Positions 17,879 through 28,090 are shown, counted from the stretch's first letter. The stretch: 64,000 nt of DNA from Shewanella baltica (GCF_900456975.1 NZ_UGYM01000002.1:2852001-2916000), one strand, 5' to 3'. Translations and numbers: made by a program. Notes: a model not told the origin generated them from the sequence alone.

Positions 17879-18970
17879 GTGGATAATAAATTTCAGCAAG
17901 ACAACCTTATCGGTCAATCCAACGCCCTACTCGAAGTGTTAGAACATGTGTCGCAAATAGCGCCGCTGTCTAAACCCGTACTGATTATTGGTGAACGTGG
18001 CACAGGTAAAGAGCTTATTGCCGAACGCTTACATTATCTGTCTAAGCGCTGGGATCAAAGTTTTATTAAGCTAAACTGTTCATCTTTGAGTGAAAATTTA
18101 CTCGAGAGTGAATTATTTGGCCATGAGTCAGGTGCCTTTACTGGCGCCAAAGGCAAACACGAAGGCCGCTTTGAGCGCGCCGACGGCGGCACTTTATTCC
18201 TCGACGAATTAGCCAATACCTCAGGACTTATCCAAGAAAAGCTTCTGCGCGTCATTGAATACGGCGAATTTGAACGAGTCGGCGGCAGTAAAACCGTGCA
18301 GGCTGATGTTCGTTTAATCTGCGCCGCCAACGAAGATTTACCCTCACTTGCTGACGCAGGCGAATTTCGTGCCGACTTGCTCGATAGACTCGCCTTCGAT
18401 GTGATCACTCTGCCACCGCTGCGTTGCCGCCCAGAAGACATAATGACACTGGCGGAATACTTCGCTGTTGGCATGGCGCGCCAATTAAAGCTGCAACTGT
18501 TCAGCGGTTTTAGTGCCCATGCGGTCGAGCAATTAATGACCCACGACTGGCCGGGTAATATCCGTGAACTTAAAAACGTGGTCGAGCGCAGCGTTTACCG
18601 TAATGGTGGTGAAAATCGGCCCATCGACCATATCACCCTAGATCCCTTTGCTTCACCCTATCGACCTAAAACTCGGATCAAGACCCGCGAACGCCAAATC
18701 ACCTCAGTCGCGCCTACAACCGTTGCCAGTACGCCGCAATCTGCGCCGATACTTGAGGCTGAAGTACCCGCCAATACTGAGTCTTCAGTGAATAGCTTTA
18801 ATTTTCCGCTGGATTTTAAAGAGCAAACTGAGAAGTACGAAATGGATCTGATCCAACAGGCGCTCTCAAGCAGCCAATACAACCAAAAGAAAACCGCCGA
18901 CATGCTCGGATTAAGCTACCACCAACTGCGTGGCATCCTTAAAAAATACAATTTACTTGATAAAGCATAA
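17879..18970 (+). CDS. pspF: Psp operon transcriptional activator (sigma-54 enhancer-binding protein)
   Basis: 363-residue AAA+ activator. Like E. coli PspF it lacks an N-terminal receiver domain. Walker A is GERGTGKE (38-45), the sigma-54-contact loop GAFTGA is at 85-90, Walker B is GGTLFLDEL, and a Fis-type helix-turn-helix is at the C-terminus (QKKTADMLGLSYHQLRGILKKY). A Pro/Thr/Ser-rich linker of about 50 residues joins the two. The start appears to be GTG at 17879; no nearer ATG keeps the conserved N-terminus, and no strong Shine-Dalgarno is seen. Divergent from pspA. Confidence 0.95.
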   Translation: MDNKFQQDNLIGQSNALLEVLEHVSQIAPLSKPVLIIGERGTGKELIAERLHYLSKRWDQSFIKLNCSSLSENLLESELFGHESGAFTGAKGKHEGRFERADGGTLFLDELANTSGLIQEKLLRVIEYGEFERVGGSKTVQADVRLICAANEDLPSLADAGEFRADLLDRLAFDVITLPPLRCRPEDIMTLAEYFAVGMARQLKLQLFSGFSAHAVEQLMTHDWPGNIRELKNVVERSVYRNGGENRPIDHITLDPFASPYRPKTRIKTRERQITSVAPTTVASTPQSAPILEAEVPANTESSVNSFNFPLDFKEQTEKYEMDLIQQALSSSQYNQKKTADMLGLSYHQLRGILKKYNLLDKA

Positions 18971-19039
18971 GCAGATTGCCCATGGGGGAGATGCACTGCT
19001 AAAATAGCCGTTCATAGTCGATAAAATAATGATTTATAA

Positions 19040-20665
19040 ATGAGTGTGCTAATTAGACGCCTGTGCCTAACAACTGCAGTTTCTTGCATGAGTTGGTTGT
19101 TGGTCGCGTGTGGCCCCCAACGACTCCCTTCCGGTTTGGTGTATTGCTCCGAAGGGAACCCTGAGTCTTTTAATCCACAGTTGGTGACATCTGGCACGAC
19201 AATCGATGCCACCTCGCACCAAATTTATAGTCGCTTAGTGGATTATGATACCCAGTCTGGCAAGCTTGTCCCTGCCTTGGCGACGAGTTGGGCTATGTCC
19301 GATGATGGCTTAAGCTATCGCTTCACCCTCAGGGAAAACGTGCAGTTCCAGCATTCGAAGCGGTTTACCCCAACACGGCCCTTCAATGCCGACGATGTGT
19401 TGTTCTCCTTTAAGCGTATTATCGATACCCAGCATCCTTATCATTTTGTCTCCCGCACGGGTTATCCCTTCTTCCAAAGTATTGGCTTTTCTGAGCAAGT
19501 CAAAGGGATAGAAAAGATAAACGATCATGAAGTGGTCTTTTATTTAACCCGTAAAGATGCTTCTTTTTTATCAAATCTGGCCACCGACTTTGCGGTGATC
19601 TTATCCGATGAATACGCGCAGCAGCAGTTAGCATTGGGTCATCCTGAAAACGTCGACCACTTTGCCATTGGCACAGGGCCGTTCACTTTAGTTCAGTACG
19701 CGAAAAACGAATATATTCGCTATCGTCGTCATCCTGACTTTTGGGGCGAACCAGCAAAAATCGATATGCTGGTATTTGATATCACGCCAAAAAGTACCGT
19801 CAGACTCGCAAAACTTATCGCGGGCGATTGCAGTGTATCTGCGCTGCCCAAAGCGGGTGAGCTGCCTGTAATCAAGCAACATGAAGAATTAAATATTGAG
19901 TCACAACCTGGACTCAACGTAGCATTTTGGGCCTTTAATACGCAAAAGCCGCCACTGAATGACGTCCGAGTGCGCCGCGCACTGGCCTATGCGGTCGATA
20001 AACAAAATATCCTGCGGGCGGTTTATCAAAATACCGCCATTGAAGCCACAGGCGTTCTGCCGCCAGCGTCTTGGGCCTACGACAATAACAAAGGGCTTGT
20101 GGATTACAATCCGCAAAAAGCGCGCGACCTCTTAAAAGAAGCAGGCATTAAAAATCTCAGTATCGATATTTGGGCTATGCCAGTTGCCCGCGCCTATAAC
20201 CCCAATGCGTTAAAAACGGCCGAATTAATTCAATCGGATCTGGCCAACATAGGCGTCAAAGTGAATATCGTCAGTTACGACTGGAGCGTGTTTAGTCAGC
20301 GGCTCAGCCGCGACGACTATGATTCAGTACTGATTGGCTGGAATGCCGATAACAGCGATCCCGATAACTTCTTTACTCCTCTGCTGAGTTGCGCTGCGAT
20401 GCAGTCGAACAACAATCGTTCTCGCTGGTGTAACCCTGAGTTTGATGCCATCTTAGATAGCGCAAGGGAAGTGTCAGATCAGAGCGAACGTAAAGTGATT
20501 TATCAACAAGCAGAAGCCTTTTTAGCTGAACAAGTGCCTATGCTGAGTCTGGCCCATGCCAAGCGTGTGGCGTTAACTCGCCATGATGTCAAAGACATGC
20601 AACTCACGCCTTTTGGTGGCATTTCCTTCGCCCACACTAGCCAAGCACAAGAGGAGGCGAATTAA
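19040..20665 (+). CDS. sapA: ABC transporter substrate-binding lipoprotein SapA
   Basis: 541-residue SBP_bac_5 family periplasmic binding protein. The lipobox LLVACG puts the acylated Cys at 24. Conserved motifs include YCSEGNPESFNPQL, DDVLFSFKRI, FAIGTGPF and NDVRVRRALAYAVDK. It is the first gene of sapABCDF. In enteric bacteria Sap is tied to resistance to cationic peptides, and SapBCDF to putrescine export in E. coli. Cluster order and fold are firm; the ligand is inferred. The gene starts 70 bases after pspF. Confidence 0.93.
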   Translation: MSVLIRRLCLTTAVSCMSWLLVACGPQRLPSGLVYCSEGNPESFNPQLVTSGTTIDATSHQIYSRLVDYDTQSGKLVPALATSWAMSDDGLSYRFTLRENVQFQHSKRFTPTRPFNADDVLFSFKRIIDTQHPYHFVSRTGYPFFQSIGFSEQVKGIEKINDHEVVFYLTRKDASFLSNLATDFAVILSDEYAQQQLALGHPENVDHFAIGTGPFTLVQYAKNEYIRYRRHPDFWGEPAKIDMLVFDITPKSTVRLAKLIAGDCSVSALPKAGELPVIKQHEELNIESQPGLNVAFWAFNTQKPPLNDVRVRRALAYAVDKQNILRAVYQNTAIEATGVLPPASWAYDNNKGLVDYNPQKARDLLKEAGIKNLSIDIWAMPVARAYNPNALKTAELIQSDLANIGVKVNIVSYDWSVFSQRLSRDDYDSVLIGWNADNSDPDNFFTPLLSCAAMQSNNNRSRWCNPEFDAILDSAREVSDQSERKVIYQQAEAFLAEQVPMLSLAHAKRVALTRHDVKDMQLTPFGGISFAHTSQAQEEAN

Positions 20666-21696
20666 TGTTTAAATACCTACTGCGCCGCCTCAATTTGTTT
20701 CTTGCCACCTCGTTAGTCATGGTGGGTGTCTTATTTTACGCCACCGGCTTATTTCCGGTAGATCGCACCCACGCACTCACTGGCATACATACACCGACGG
20801 CGAGTCAACTGGTTCAAATCGAGCAGGACTACAAATTAGATAAAAACCAAGCGTGGCAATTTATCGCTTATCTACAACAAAGGCTTAGCGGTAATTTAGG
20901 CATTTCAGTCACCTCACATCAAGAAGTGGCCGAAGAACTCAGCGCCGTCCTACCCGCCTCATTCGAACTTGCTGTGATGGCGGCCATTATCGCGATTTGC
21001 TTTGGTGTGCCCTTAGGTGTGCTTGCTTCCCAGAGCCAACATAAGCTCACCCAAAATACCATTATGGCGATCACGCTAACGGGCTACTCTGTGCCCGTGT
21101 TCTGGTTAGGTCTTTATCTTTCGCTCTGGTTTGGCGTCGATCTTGGTTGGTTACCGATTTCTGGACAAATCAATTTGTTATATGAAATCAAACCTGTCAC
21201 TGGCTTTATGTTAGTAGATACCCTGTTGTCAGAGTCTGAATACGGCATGTCGGCATTTAAAGATGCGCTGCTGCACATCATTTTGCCTGCCACAACACTC
21301 GCCGTGTTACCTTTTACTGTGGTGGTTCGCAGCACTCGTTCGGCGATGATGAATGTGATGAATCAAACTTTCATCCGCGCAGCTGAAGCCAGAGGCATGC
21401 ATACTGGGACTATTATACTGCGCCACGCCCTGCCTAACGCCTTGATCCCCGTGCTGAAACATTTAGGGTTGATGCTTGGCTCATTTGCCAGTTATGCCAT
21501 AGTGGTCGAAATGATTTTCTCTTGGCCTGGCGTGGGTTCTTGGCTGGTTTCAGGGATTTACCAACGGGACTACACTGTCATCCAAGGTGGTATTCTGGCT
21601 GTAGCCCTATTGATTATCTTCCTAAGTATCTTGATTGAAGTGCTGCACACAGTCTTTAATCCTCTGAGCAGAAAAGACCTTTATGCCACCAGTTAA
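20665..21696 (+). CDS. sapB: Sap ABC transporter permease SapB
   Basis: 343-residue inner-membrane permease of the DppB/OppB class. It has an N-terminal helix, a periplasmic loop and five further helices. The permease EAA loop reads RAAEARGMHTGTIILRHALPNALIP, which docks on the ATPase. Its ATG shares one base with the sapA stop (TAATG) and GAGGAGG precedes it. It pairs with SapC. Confidence 0.93.
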   Translation: MFKYLLRRLNLFLATSLVMVGVLFYATGLFPVDRTHALTGIHTPTASQLVQIEQDYKLDKNQAWQFIAYLQQRLSGNLGISVTSHQEVAEELSAVLPASFELAVMAAIIAICFGVPLGVLASQSQHKLTQNTIMAITLTGYSVPVFWLGLYLSLWFGVDLGWLPISGQINLLYEIKPVTGFMLVDTLLSESEYGMSAFKDALLHIILPATTLAVLPFTVVVRSTRSAMMNVMNQTFIRAAEARGMHTGTIILRHALPNALIPVLKHLGLMLGSFASYAIVVEMIFSWPGVGSWLVSGIYQRDYTVIQGGILAVALLIIFLSILIEVLHTVFNPLSRKDLYATS

Positions 21697-22573
21697 AATT
21701 TATCAAGAAGATCAGATTGCCTCCCCGACTATGCGGGTTTGGCTTAACTTTTCGGCTAATCCTTTCGCCTTGGCAGGTCTGTGGACGATTGCATTCCTAC
21801 TCTTGCTAACGCTATTTGGCCCTATGATCGCGCCCTTCCCACCAGAAGCACAAGATCCAAGAGCCTTGCTATTGCCGCCCTCTTGGGATCCCTCAGGCAC
21901 AGTGGCACACTTTTTAGGCACAGACGATTTAGGCCGCGATATCTTCAGCCGATTATTACACGGCGCGCACTTGACCTTTGGTATGGCGCTGCTGATCGTC
22001 GTCACAGCGCTATTCACAGGCTTTATTATAGGGTCACTGTCCGGCATGATGAGAGGCTTAAAATCCAGTATCCTCGGGCACTTACTCGATGCGCTGTTAT
22101 CAATCCCTTCGTTATTGATGGCCATTTTAGTGGTGGCCGTAATGGGGCCAGGGCTTGAAAATGTGTTCTGGGCCGTCGGAATTGCCTTAACCCCGCAATT
22201 TGTGCGCTCGATACACCAGTCAGTGCATGAAGAGTTACAAAAAGAATACGTCACAGCGGCGCGTTTAGATGGCGCGAACTCAATGCAAATTTTTTGGTAC
22301 GTCATCATGCCAAACGTGTGGGAAGTGGTGATCATTCAAACCACGCTTGCCATTTCTGCCGCCATTTTAGATATCGCCGCCCTCGGTTTTTTGAGCTTGG
22401 GCGCGCAGGCACCGAGCCCAGAATGGGGCGCTATGGTCGCCCAAGGTATGGATAATTTATTAACGGCGCCTTGGGCTGTAACTATCCCGGGCTTAGCGAT
22501 TCTTTTCAGTGTGCTTTCCATTAACTTGGTTGGCGATGGCCTACGGTCGGCGCTTGCGCCCATCAGAAACTAA
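21683..22573 (+). CDS. sapC: Sap ABC transporter permease SapC
   Basis: 296-residue DppC/OppC-class permease. N-terminal region with FSANPFALAGLWTIAFLL, the sequence HFLGTDDLGRDIFSRLLHGA found in this family, and the EAA loop TAARLDGANSMQIFWYVIMPN. Overlaps the end of sapB by 14 bases and is followed by sapD after 3 bases, so it is clearly in the operon. Confidence 0.93.
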   Translation: MPPVKIYQEDQIASPTMRVWLNFSANPFALAGLWTIAFLLLLTLFGPMIAPFPPEAQDPRALLLPPSWDPSGTVAHFLGTDDLGRDIFSRLLHGAHLTFGMALLIVVTALFTGFIIGSLSGMMRGLKSSILGHLLDALLSIPSLLMAILVVAVMGPGLENVFWAVGIALTPQFVRSIHQSVHEELQKEYVTAARLDGANSMQIFWYVIMPNVWEVVIIQTTLAISAAILDIAALGFLSLGAQAPSPEWGAMVAQGMDNLLTAPWAVTIPGLAILFSVLSINLVGDGLRSALAPIRN

Positions 22574-22576
22574 CTT

Positions 22577-23584
22577 ATGCCTTTACTCGACGTACGAAAT
22601 CTCACGATTGAACTCGATACGCCCCACGGTAGAGTGCGGGCGCTCGAAAAAGTCAGCTTAACGCTCAATGCCGGCGAAATTCATGGCCTAGTCGGTGAGT
22701 CTGGCTCTGGACGAAGTTTGTTAGCCAGAGCGATTCTTGGGATCCCAGGTCCCAACTGGACCATCACAGCCGATCGCATGATGTGGGATGGCAATAACTT
22801 GATGGCCATGAGCTCAAAAGAGCGCCGCAATCTGATGGGTTCAGACATGGCGATGATCTTCCAAGATCCATCGGGCAGCTTAGATCCGGCACAAACCGTC
22901 GGCAGTCAGCTGATGCAAGCTATGCCTAAGAATCCCAATGCCTATTTTTGGCAAAAACGTCGACATGCACGGCTGACAGCGCAAAAATGGCTGCATAAAG
23001 TCGGGATTAAAAATCCACGACAGGTCATGTCTAGCTACGCCTGGGAATTATCCGAAGGCGAATGCCAAAAGGTGATGATTGCGATGGCGGTTGCAAACCA
23101 GCCTCGTCTCTTGATTGCCGATGAACCCACAAGCTCAATGGAACTCAGCACTCAAGCGCAGATATTCAGACTATTATCTCAATTAAATCAATTACAAAAC
23201 GTATCGATTCTATTGATCAGCCACGAGCTTGAAACCTTAGCCCAATGGTGCGATCACTTATCCGTGCTCTATTGCGGTCAAGTTATGGAATCGGGGCCGA
23301 CGGACGAAGTGATTAAGCAGCCTTATCATCCTTACACTAAGGCGCTGCTTGACAACATGCCCGACTATTCAGGCTCAGGTGGCCACAAGGCGATTATGCC
23401 TACCCTTCCAGGGTCTGCGCCCGCCTTACAGCATTTGCCAATCGGTTGCCGTTTAGGGCCACGTTGCCCTGAAGCCCAAAAAAAATGCGTTAATCAGCCA
23501 AATTTAAGTCATATTAAAGACCGCTATTTTGCCTGTCATTTCCCTTATCACGGCGAAACCCACAATGACGACCCCACTGCTTAA
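22577..23584 (+). CDS. sapD: Sap ABC transporter ATP-binding protein SapD
   Basis: 335-residue ABC ATPase of the OppD class. Walker A is GESGSGRSLL, which has Arg in place of the usual Lys (GxxGxGKS). The signature is LSEGECQKVMIAMA rather than LSGGQ, Walker B is LLIADEPTSS, and the C-terminal oligopeptide-transporter Cys cluster reads CRLGPRCPEAQKKC. The Arg at the Walker A lysine and the altered signature suggest weak or regulatory ATPase activity; I recall the same Arg in enteric SapD but cannot check it. Confidence 0.92.
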   Translation: MPLLDVRNLTIELDTPHGRVRALEKVSLTLNAGEIHGLVGESGSGRSLLARAILGIPGPNWTITADRMMWDGNNLMAMSSKERRNLMGSDMAMIFQDPSGSLDPAQTVGSQLMQAMPKNPNAYFWQKRRHARLTAQKWLHKVGIKNPRQVMSSYAWELSEGECQKVMIAMAVANQPRLLIADEPTSSMELSTQAQIFRLLSQLNQLQNVSILLISHELETLAQWCDHLSVLYCGQVMESGPTDEVIKQPYHPYTKALLDNMPDYSGSGGHKAIMPTLPGSAPALQHLPIGCRLGPRCPEAQKKCVNQPNLSHIKDRYFACHFPYHGETHNDDPTA

Positions 23585-24350
23585 AGTTAACGATCTTTAT
23601 AAAAGATACGATACCGGTTATAGGGGCTTTTCCCGCCAATATAACGATGCACTAGCGCCTGTATCCTTCGAGCTCCAACGCGGCGAAACCTTAGCCATAG
23701 TGGGTGAAGCAGGGTCGGGTAAAAGTACCCTCGCCCGCATTTTAGTCGGTGCAGAGCCCCGCAGCGGCGGCGAGATTTTTTTCGAAGGTGAAGCCTTAGA
23801 CAGCCGCGATATCAAGCAAAGATGCCGCTTGATTCGAATGATTTTCCAAGATCCGAATACCTCACTAAACCCGCGTTTGACAATTGGCCAGCTACTCGAT
23901 GAGCCGCTGCGTTTTAATACCAATATGTCGGCGCAATCGCGGCACACCCAAGTGGTCGACACATTGCGCAAAGTGGGCTTATTACCTGAGCATGCGGAGT
24001 TTTATCCGCACATGATTTCCGAAGGGCAGAAACAACGCGTTGCGGTAGCGCGAGCCTTGATGCTCAATCCTAAAATTATCATTGCCGACGAAGCCTTAAC
24101 CGCGCTTGACCTTTCAGTACGCTCACAAATTCTTAATTTGCTGCTGAAACTGCAAAAAGACCTCGGCTTGTCTTATATCTTCGTATCCCATAACCTCAAT
24201 ATTATTCGCCATGTTAGCGATAAAATTATGGTGCTGCACAAAGGTGTAATGGTCGAGAAAGCGCCGACAGAACAGATATTTAACTCGCCACAACATGAAT
24301 ATACCCAGAGGTTGATCCAAGAGCAAAGTCTGTTTGTCCACAAACGTTAA
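23565..24350 (+). CDS. sapF: Sap ABC transporter ATP-binding protein SapF
   Basis: 261-residue ABC ATPase, OppF class. Walker A is GEAGSGKSTLAR, the Q-loop FQDPNTSLNPR, the signature MISEGQKQRVAVARAL and Walker B IIIADEALTALD. Unlike SapD it has the canonical Lys. The ATG at 23565 fits the family start (MTTPLLKVNDLYKRY) and overlaps the sapD end by 20 bases; an upstream in-frame ATG at 23529 would add 12 residues without homology. Last gene of sapABCDF. Confidence 0.93.
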   Translation: MTTPLLKVNDLYKRYDTGYRGFSRQYNDALAPVSFELQRGETLAIVGEAGSGKSTLARILVGAEPRSGGEIFFEGEALDSRDIKQRCRLIRMIFQDPNTSLNPRLTIGQLLDEPLRFNTNMSAQSRHTQVVDTLRKVGLLPEHAEFYPHMISEGQKQRVAVARALMLNPKIIIADEALTALDLSVRSQILNLLLKLQKDLGLSYIFVSHNLNIIRHVSDKIMVLHKGVMVEKAPTEQIFNSPQHEYTQRLIQEQSLFVHKR

Positions 24351-24455
24351 ACTGCTCCAACCACTTAAATAATCAGGTGAATTGGCTAAAAATAGGTGCC
24401 ATTTACCCGCCGAAATATTTATCCTATTGGTCATTTTGATAGAAGAAGCTTAAAC

Positions 24456-25658
24456 ATGATTATCAAACCAAAAATTCGTGGATTCATTTGTACCACTACA
24501 CACCCAGTCGGTTGTGAAGCAAACGTTCAAGAACAAATCACGCTAACCAAAGCTAAAGGTAAAATCGCTAACGGCCCGAAAAAGGTATTAGTGGTTGGCT
24601 CATCAAGCGGTTACGGTCTGTCTTCACGTATCGCCGCCGCTTTCGGTAGCGATGCCGCAACGATTGGCGTGTTCTTCGAAAAGCCAGGTACTGAAACGAA
24701 ACCAGGTACTGCGGGTTGGTACAACTCTGCCGCTTTCGACAAATTTGCTAAAGCTGAAGGCTTATATTCTAAGAGCATTAACTGCGATGCCTTTAGCCAT
24801 GAAGCAAAACAAAAAGTGATCGAACTTATTAAGCAAGATCTCGGTGAAATCGACATGGTCGTTTACTCACTGGCATCACCTGTGCGCAAACTGCCAGATT
24901 CTGGTGAACTTATTCGTTCTGCGCTAAAACCAATCGGTGAAACTTACACTGCGACTGCGGTTGATACCAATAAAGACTGCATCATTGAAGCCACCGTTGA
25001 GCCTGCAACTGAGCAAGAAATTGCCGACACTGTAACAGTGATGGGCGGCGAAGATTGGGAACTGTGGATCAAAGCCTTATCTGAAGCCGGTGTATTAGCG
25101 GATAACTGCAAAACCGTAGCCTATAGCTACATCGGTACTGAACTGACGTGGCCAATCTACTGGCACGGCGCCCTTGGCAAGGCCAAGATGGATTTAGACC
25201 GCGCAGCAAAAGCCTTAAATGAGCAATTGTCAGCTACTGGCGGTAGCGCTAACGTTGCGGTACTGAAGAGCGTTGTAACTCAAGCGAGTTCGGCTATTCC
25301 AGTCATGCCTTTGTATATCGCTATGGTATTCAAGAAAATGCGTCAGGAAGGTCTCCATGAAGGTTGTATGGAGCAAATCTATCGCATGTTCAGTGAGCGT
25401 CTATTCCGCGCCGATGGTGCTAAGCCAGAAACCGACAGCGACAATCGCATCCGTTTAGACGATTGGGAACTGCGTGAAGATATTCAGCAACACTGCCGTA
25501 ATTTGTGGCCACAAGTGACCACAGAAAACTTGTCAGAATTAACGGATTACCGTGAATACAAAGCTGAATTTATTAAATTATTCGGCTTTGGTATCGAAGG
25601 TATTGATTACGATGCCGACGTTAACCCATACGTTGAGTTTGACGTTATCGAGCTCTAA
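24456..25658 (+). CDS. fabV: Enoyl-ACP reductase FabV (trans-2-enoyl reductase)
   Basis: 400-residue NADH-dependent enoyl-ACP reductase for the last step of fatty-acid elongation. The start at [20 protein letters not shown] is the family N-terminus. The nucleotide-binding loop is [13 protein letters not shown] (about 46-58), and the catalytic Tyr-x8-Lys lies in [20 protein letters not shown]. FabV enzymes are typically insensitive to triclosan compared with FabI. Monocistronic, with its own terminator; a 105-base gap follows sapF. Confidence 0.96.
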   Translation: MIIKPKIRGFICTTTHPVGCEANVQEQITLTKAKGKIANGPKKVLVVGSSSGYGLSSRIAAAFGSDAATIGVFFEKPGTETKPGTAGWYNSAAFDKFAKAEGLYSKSINCDAFSHEAKQKVIELIKQDLGEIDMVVYSLASPVRKLPDSGELIRSALKPIGETYTATAVDTNKDCIIEATVEPATEQEIADTVTVMGGEDWELWIKALSEAGVLADNCKTVAYSYIGTELTWPIYWHGALGKAKMDLDRAAKALNEQLSATGGSANVAVLKSVVTQASSAIPVMPLYIAMVFKKMRQEGLHEGCMEQIYRMFSERLFRADGAKPETDSDNRIRLDDWELREDIQQHCRNLWPQVTTENLSELTDYREYKAEFIKLFGFGIEGIDYDADVNPYVEFDVIEL

Positions 25659-25695
25659 TCGACTGCGATAGCTAATCACTGCTTATCACACCGTT

Positions 25696-25724
25696 AAACG
25701 CCACTTTTTAGTGGCGTTTTTATT
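25696..25724 (+). terminator. Rho-independent terminator of fabV
   Basis: AAACGCCACT / AGTGGCGTTT with a TTTT loop, then a T run, 38 bases after the fabV stop. Confidence 0.9.
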
Positions 25725-25790
25725 TGCAACGCCCACACTAAGATGCGCTACACTCGTTTCCACTAATCACTCCCTCAATAAGGAAAGACG

Positions 25791-26003
25791 ATGAAAATTA
25801 GCGCAAGAAATACGCTCAGCGGCACGATCAAATCCATAGAAATGGGCGCGGTAAACAATGAAGTGACTATCGAACTTGCACCCGGAGTCGTATTGACCTC
25901 AGTAGTAACTAAAGCGTCCTGTGAGCGCCTAGGGCTTAAAGTGGGGGATTCGGCTTATGCACTCATCAAAGCCAGCAGCGTGATGATAGGCGTTGATGAC
26001 TAG
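25791..26003 (+). CDS. Mop-type molybdate-binding protein (single TOBE domain)
   Basis: 70-residue molbindin. It is one Mop/TOBE domain: KISARNTLSGTIKSIEMGAV, NEVTIELAPG, and LGLKVGDSAYALIKASSVMIGV, the classic signature. Such proteins form hexamers that bind molybdate or tungstate in the cytoplasm and buffer it for molybdenum cofactor synthesis. AAGGAAAG precedes the ATG. No molybdate transporter gene is adjacent. Convergent with ppiD, sharing a bidirectional terminator. Confidence 0.9.
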   Translation: MKISARNTLSGTIKSIEMGAVNNEVTIELAPGVVLTSVVTKASCERLGLKVGDSAYALIKASSVMIGVDD

Positions 26004-26108
26004 CCGCATGTAACGTCGCGCTTGATGTGATGGCGTATTGAGTCTTACTGTGTTGCAGTAACTTATTCACTGCACAATCATCGACATACTTCATCGCATT
26101 GAAAAAAC

Positions 26109-26140
26109 AAAAAGGCCAAGTGGAATCACTTGGCCTTTTT
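26109..26140. terminator. Bidirectional terminator between the Mop gene and ppiD
   Basis: AAAAAGGCCAAGTG-GAAT-CACTTGGCCTTTTT, a 14-bp perfect stem with A run and T run, in the gap between the convergent Mop gene and ppiD. Confidence 0.92.
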
Positions 26141-26192
26141 AATCGAAGTTTACAAGTAAGATAGCCAGTTCAACGCGCTATCCTAACTTAAA

Positions 26193-28058
26193 TTATTCTT
26201 CTACAGGGTAAAGCACCTTGGCATTGGCTTTAAGTGAATCTATCAAGCCACGGTAGTCTGCTTCGCTGTATTGAGCGTTCAGGCGTTGTTTAAGCGCATT
26301 AACCAGCTCATCACTCACACCTTCAGCAGCGTTGACTTTATCTAGCGCAACCACGGCATAACCATTTGCTAAACCCACGGTATCGACAACTGGAGAAGTG
26401 CTTGGTGTTGGCATTTGGAACGCTTTGCCTACAATCGCAGCATCAACATCTTGCGCGCCGCGGCCTAGTTTCGCTTTAGCCACTAAACCAAGATCCGTTG
26501 CACCTGCTTTAACTTGTGCCATCAGCTCTTGTGCTTTCGCACGGGCAGCTTCGTTTGCTTGATCTTGCTTCAAACGCTCTGTGATATTGGCTTTCACTTC
26601 CGCTAAGGCCAAAGTGCCCGCATCGTGATGTTCCTTCACACGAACCACCACCACGTGGTTAGGTTCAAGCTCAATCACTTCACTGTTTAACCCTTTCAGC
26701 ATAACAGTTTCAGAGAACGCAGCTTTAACTAAGTCTGGCTTGTTCAGCGCAGCAGGAACGTTATCGCGAGAGAACAGTGGAGTCGTCTTAATATCGACGC
26801 CCACAGCTTTAGCGGTTTCAGATAATGTATCTGGCACTTCATAGCTAGTATCAGCCAATTTGCTTTGTAAGCTATAGAATTGATCAACCGCTTTCTTATC
26901 TTGCAATTGCGCCACTATCTTAGCTTTTACATCGGCAAAGGGTACAGTCACACCAGGTTGCACATCTAATAGCTTGATAATGTGGAAACCAAAGTCAGTT
27001 TTAACTACCGCTGAATGTTGGCCTTTGTTCAATGCAAATAATGCAGCATCGAAAGCGGGGTCCATCACACCTGGTTCAAACCAATCCAGTTTACCGCCCT
27101 GCTCTGCACTCAAGGTATCGTCAGAGTTAGCTTTAGCCAGATCAGCAAAATCGGCACCGCTGTCTAATTGCTTCGCTAAATCTTCAGCCTTGGCTTTTGC
27201 AGCCGCTTCATCGCTACCTGGCATAACCAGAATATGTGCGGCAAGACGCTTCTCATTAGACACGTATTGCGCTTTATGTTCTTCGTAATAAGCTTGCGCT
27301 TCTTCGTCAGAAACTGGGTTATTTTTAGCAAAATCAGCCGCATTCAGCTCAACATATTCTAAGCTCACCATTTCAGGGCTCATAAACTGCCCTTGGTTTG
27401 CGTCATAATAGTTTTTCACTTGCTCGTCAGTCACAACCGCTGTCGCTAAGAATGGCGCAGAATCAACGACTAAATAGCGCACATCGCGAGTTTGGCCTTG
27501 TAACTCAGCTAACTGCTTAGCTTCGCCAGCTAACACAAATTCAGTACCAACTAGCGCAGCCGTTAACTGACGACGGGTCATATCGACGCGCATCATGTCT
27601 CTGAACGCCTGTGGTTGATAACCTAACTGACGTAGAATCGCCTGATAACGATCGTTATCAAACTTGCCATCGGTTTGGAATGCGGGTTCAGTTTTCACGG
27701 CTGCAATGATCTGTTCGTCAGATACACGCAACCCCATAGCCTTAGCCGCTTGATCTATCAGTTTGTCAGCCACTAAGCGCTCTAATACGCTCTGCTTAAT
27801 GCTTTGTAGATATTTTTCGTCAGCAGATAACGCAGCAAACATCTCACCTAGCTGTTGCTCCATACGAGAGCGCTCGCTTTGGTAAGCCTGCTCAAGCTCG
27901 GCTTTAGTGATTATGTCACCGTTCACTTCTGCTGCAGGCACATCAGTTGTAGAACCTAAGTAACTGCTGACTCCTGCAAATGCAAAAGATAAAATCACAA
28001 GTACGAGAATGCCTTTAGCAATCACGCCTTGCGAACCATCGCGGATCTTTTCTAACAT
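26193..28058 (-). CDS. ppiD: Periplasmic folding chaperone PpiD
   Basis: 621-residue membrane-anchored chaperone with parvulin-like domain, located near the SecYEG exit. One N-terminal transmembrane helix (GILVLVILSFAFAGVSSYL) is followed by a SurA-N-like helical region and a PpiC domain at about 265-355 (KRLAAHILVMPGSDEA ... GGKLDWFEPGVMDPAFDAALF ... TDFGFHIIKLLDV). Usual length for the family. Located downstream of hupB as in E. coli (lon-hupB-ppiD). Convergent with the Mop gene. Confidence 0.96.
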   Translation of the reverse strand: MLEKIRDGSQGVIAKGILVLVILSFAFAGVSSYLGSTTDVPAAEVNGDIITKAELEQAYQSERSRMEQQLGEMFAALSADEKYLQSIKQSVLERLVADKLIDQAAKAMGLRVSDEQIIAAVKTEPAFQTDGKFDNDRYQAILRQLGYQPQAFRDMMRVDMTRRQLTAALVGTEFVLAGEAKQLAELQGQTRDVRYLVVDSAPFLATAVVTDEQVKNYYDANQGQFMSPEMVSLEYVELNAADFAKNNPVSDEEAQAYYEEHKAQYVSNEKRLAAHILVMPGSDEAAAKAKAEDLAKQLDSGADFADLAKANSDDTLSAEQGGKLDWFEPGVMDPAFDAALFALNKGQHSAVVKTDFGFHIIKLLDVQPGVTVPFADVKAKIVAQLQDKKAVDQFYSLQSKLADTSYEVPDTLSETAKAVGVDIKTTPLFSRDNVPAALNKPDLVKAAFSETVMLKGLNSEVIELEPNHVVVVRVKEHHDAGTLALAEVKANITERLKQDQANEAARAKAQELMAQVKAGATDLGLVAKAKLGRGAQDVDAAIVGKAFQMPTPSTSPVVDTVGLANGYAVVALDKVNAAEGVSDELVNALKQRLNAQYSEADYRGLIDSLKANAKVLYPVEE

Positions 28059-28090
28059 CAGATTTCTCGCTTGTTGCGATTAACAAAATA

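Noticed and set aside
21712..22335. Long 207-residue frame antisense to sapC
   Set aside because: Composition is that of a shadow of a codon-biased gene; sapC is strongly supported by its family motifs and operon.
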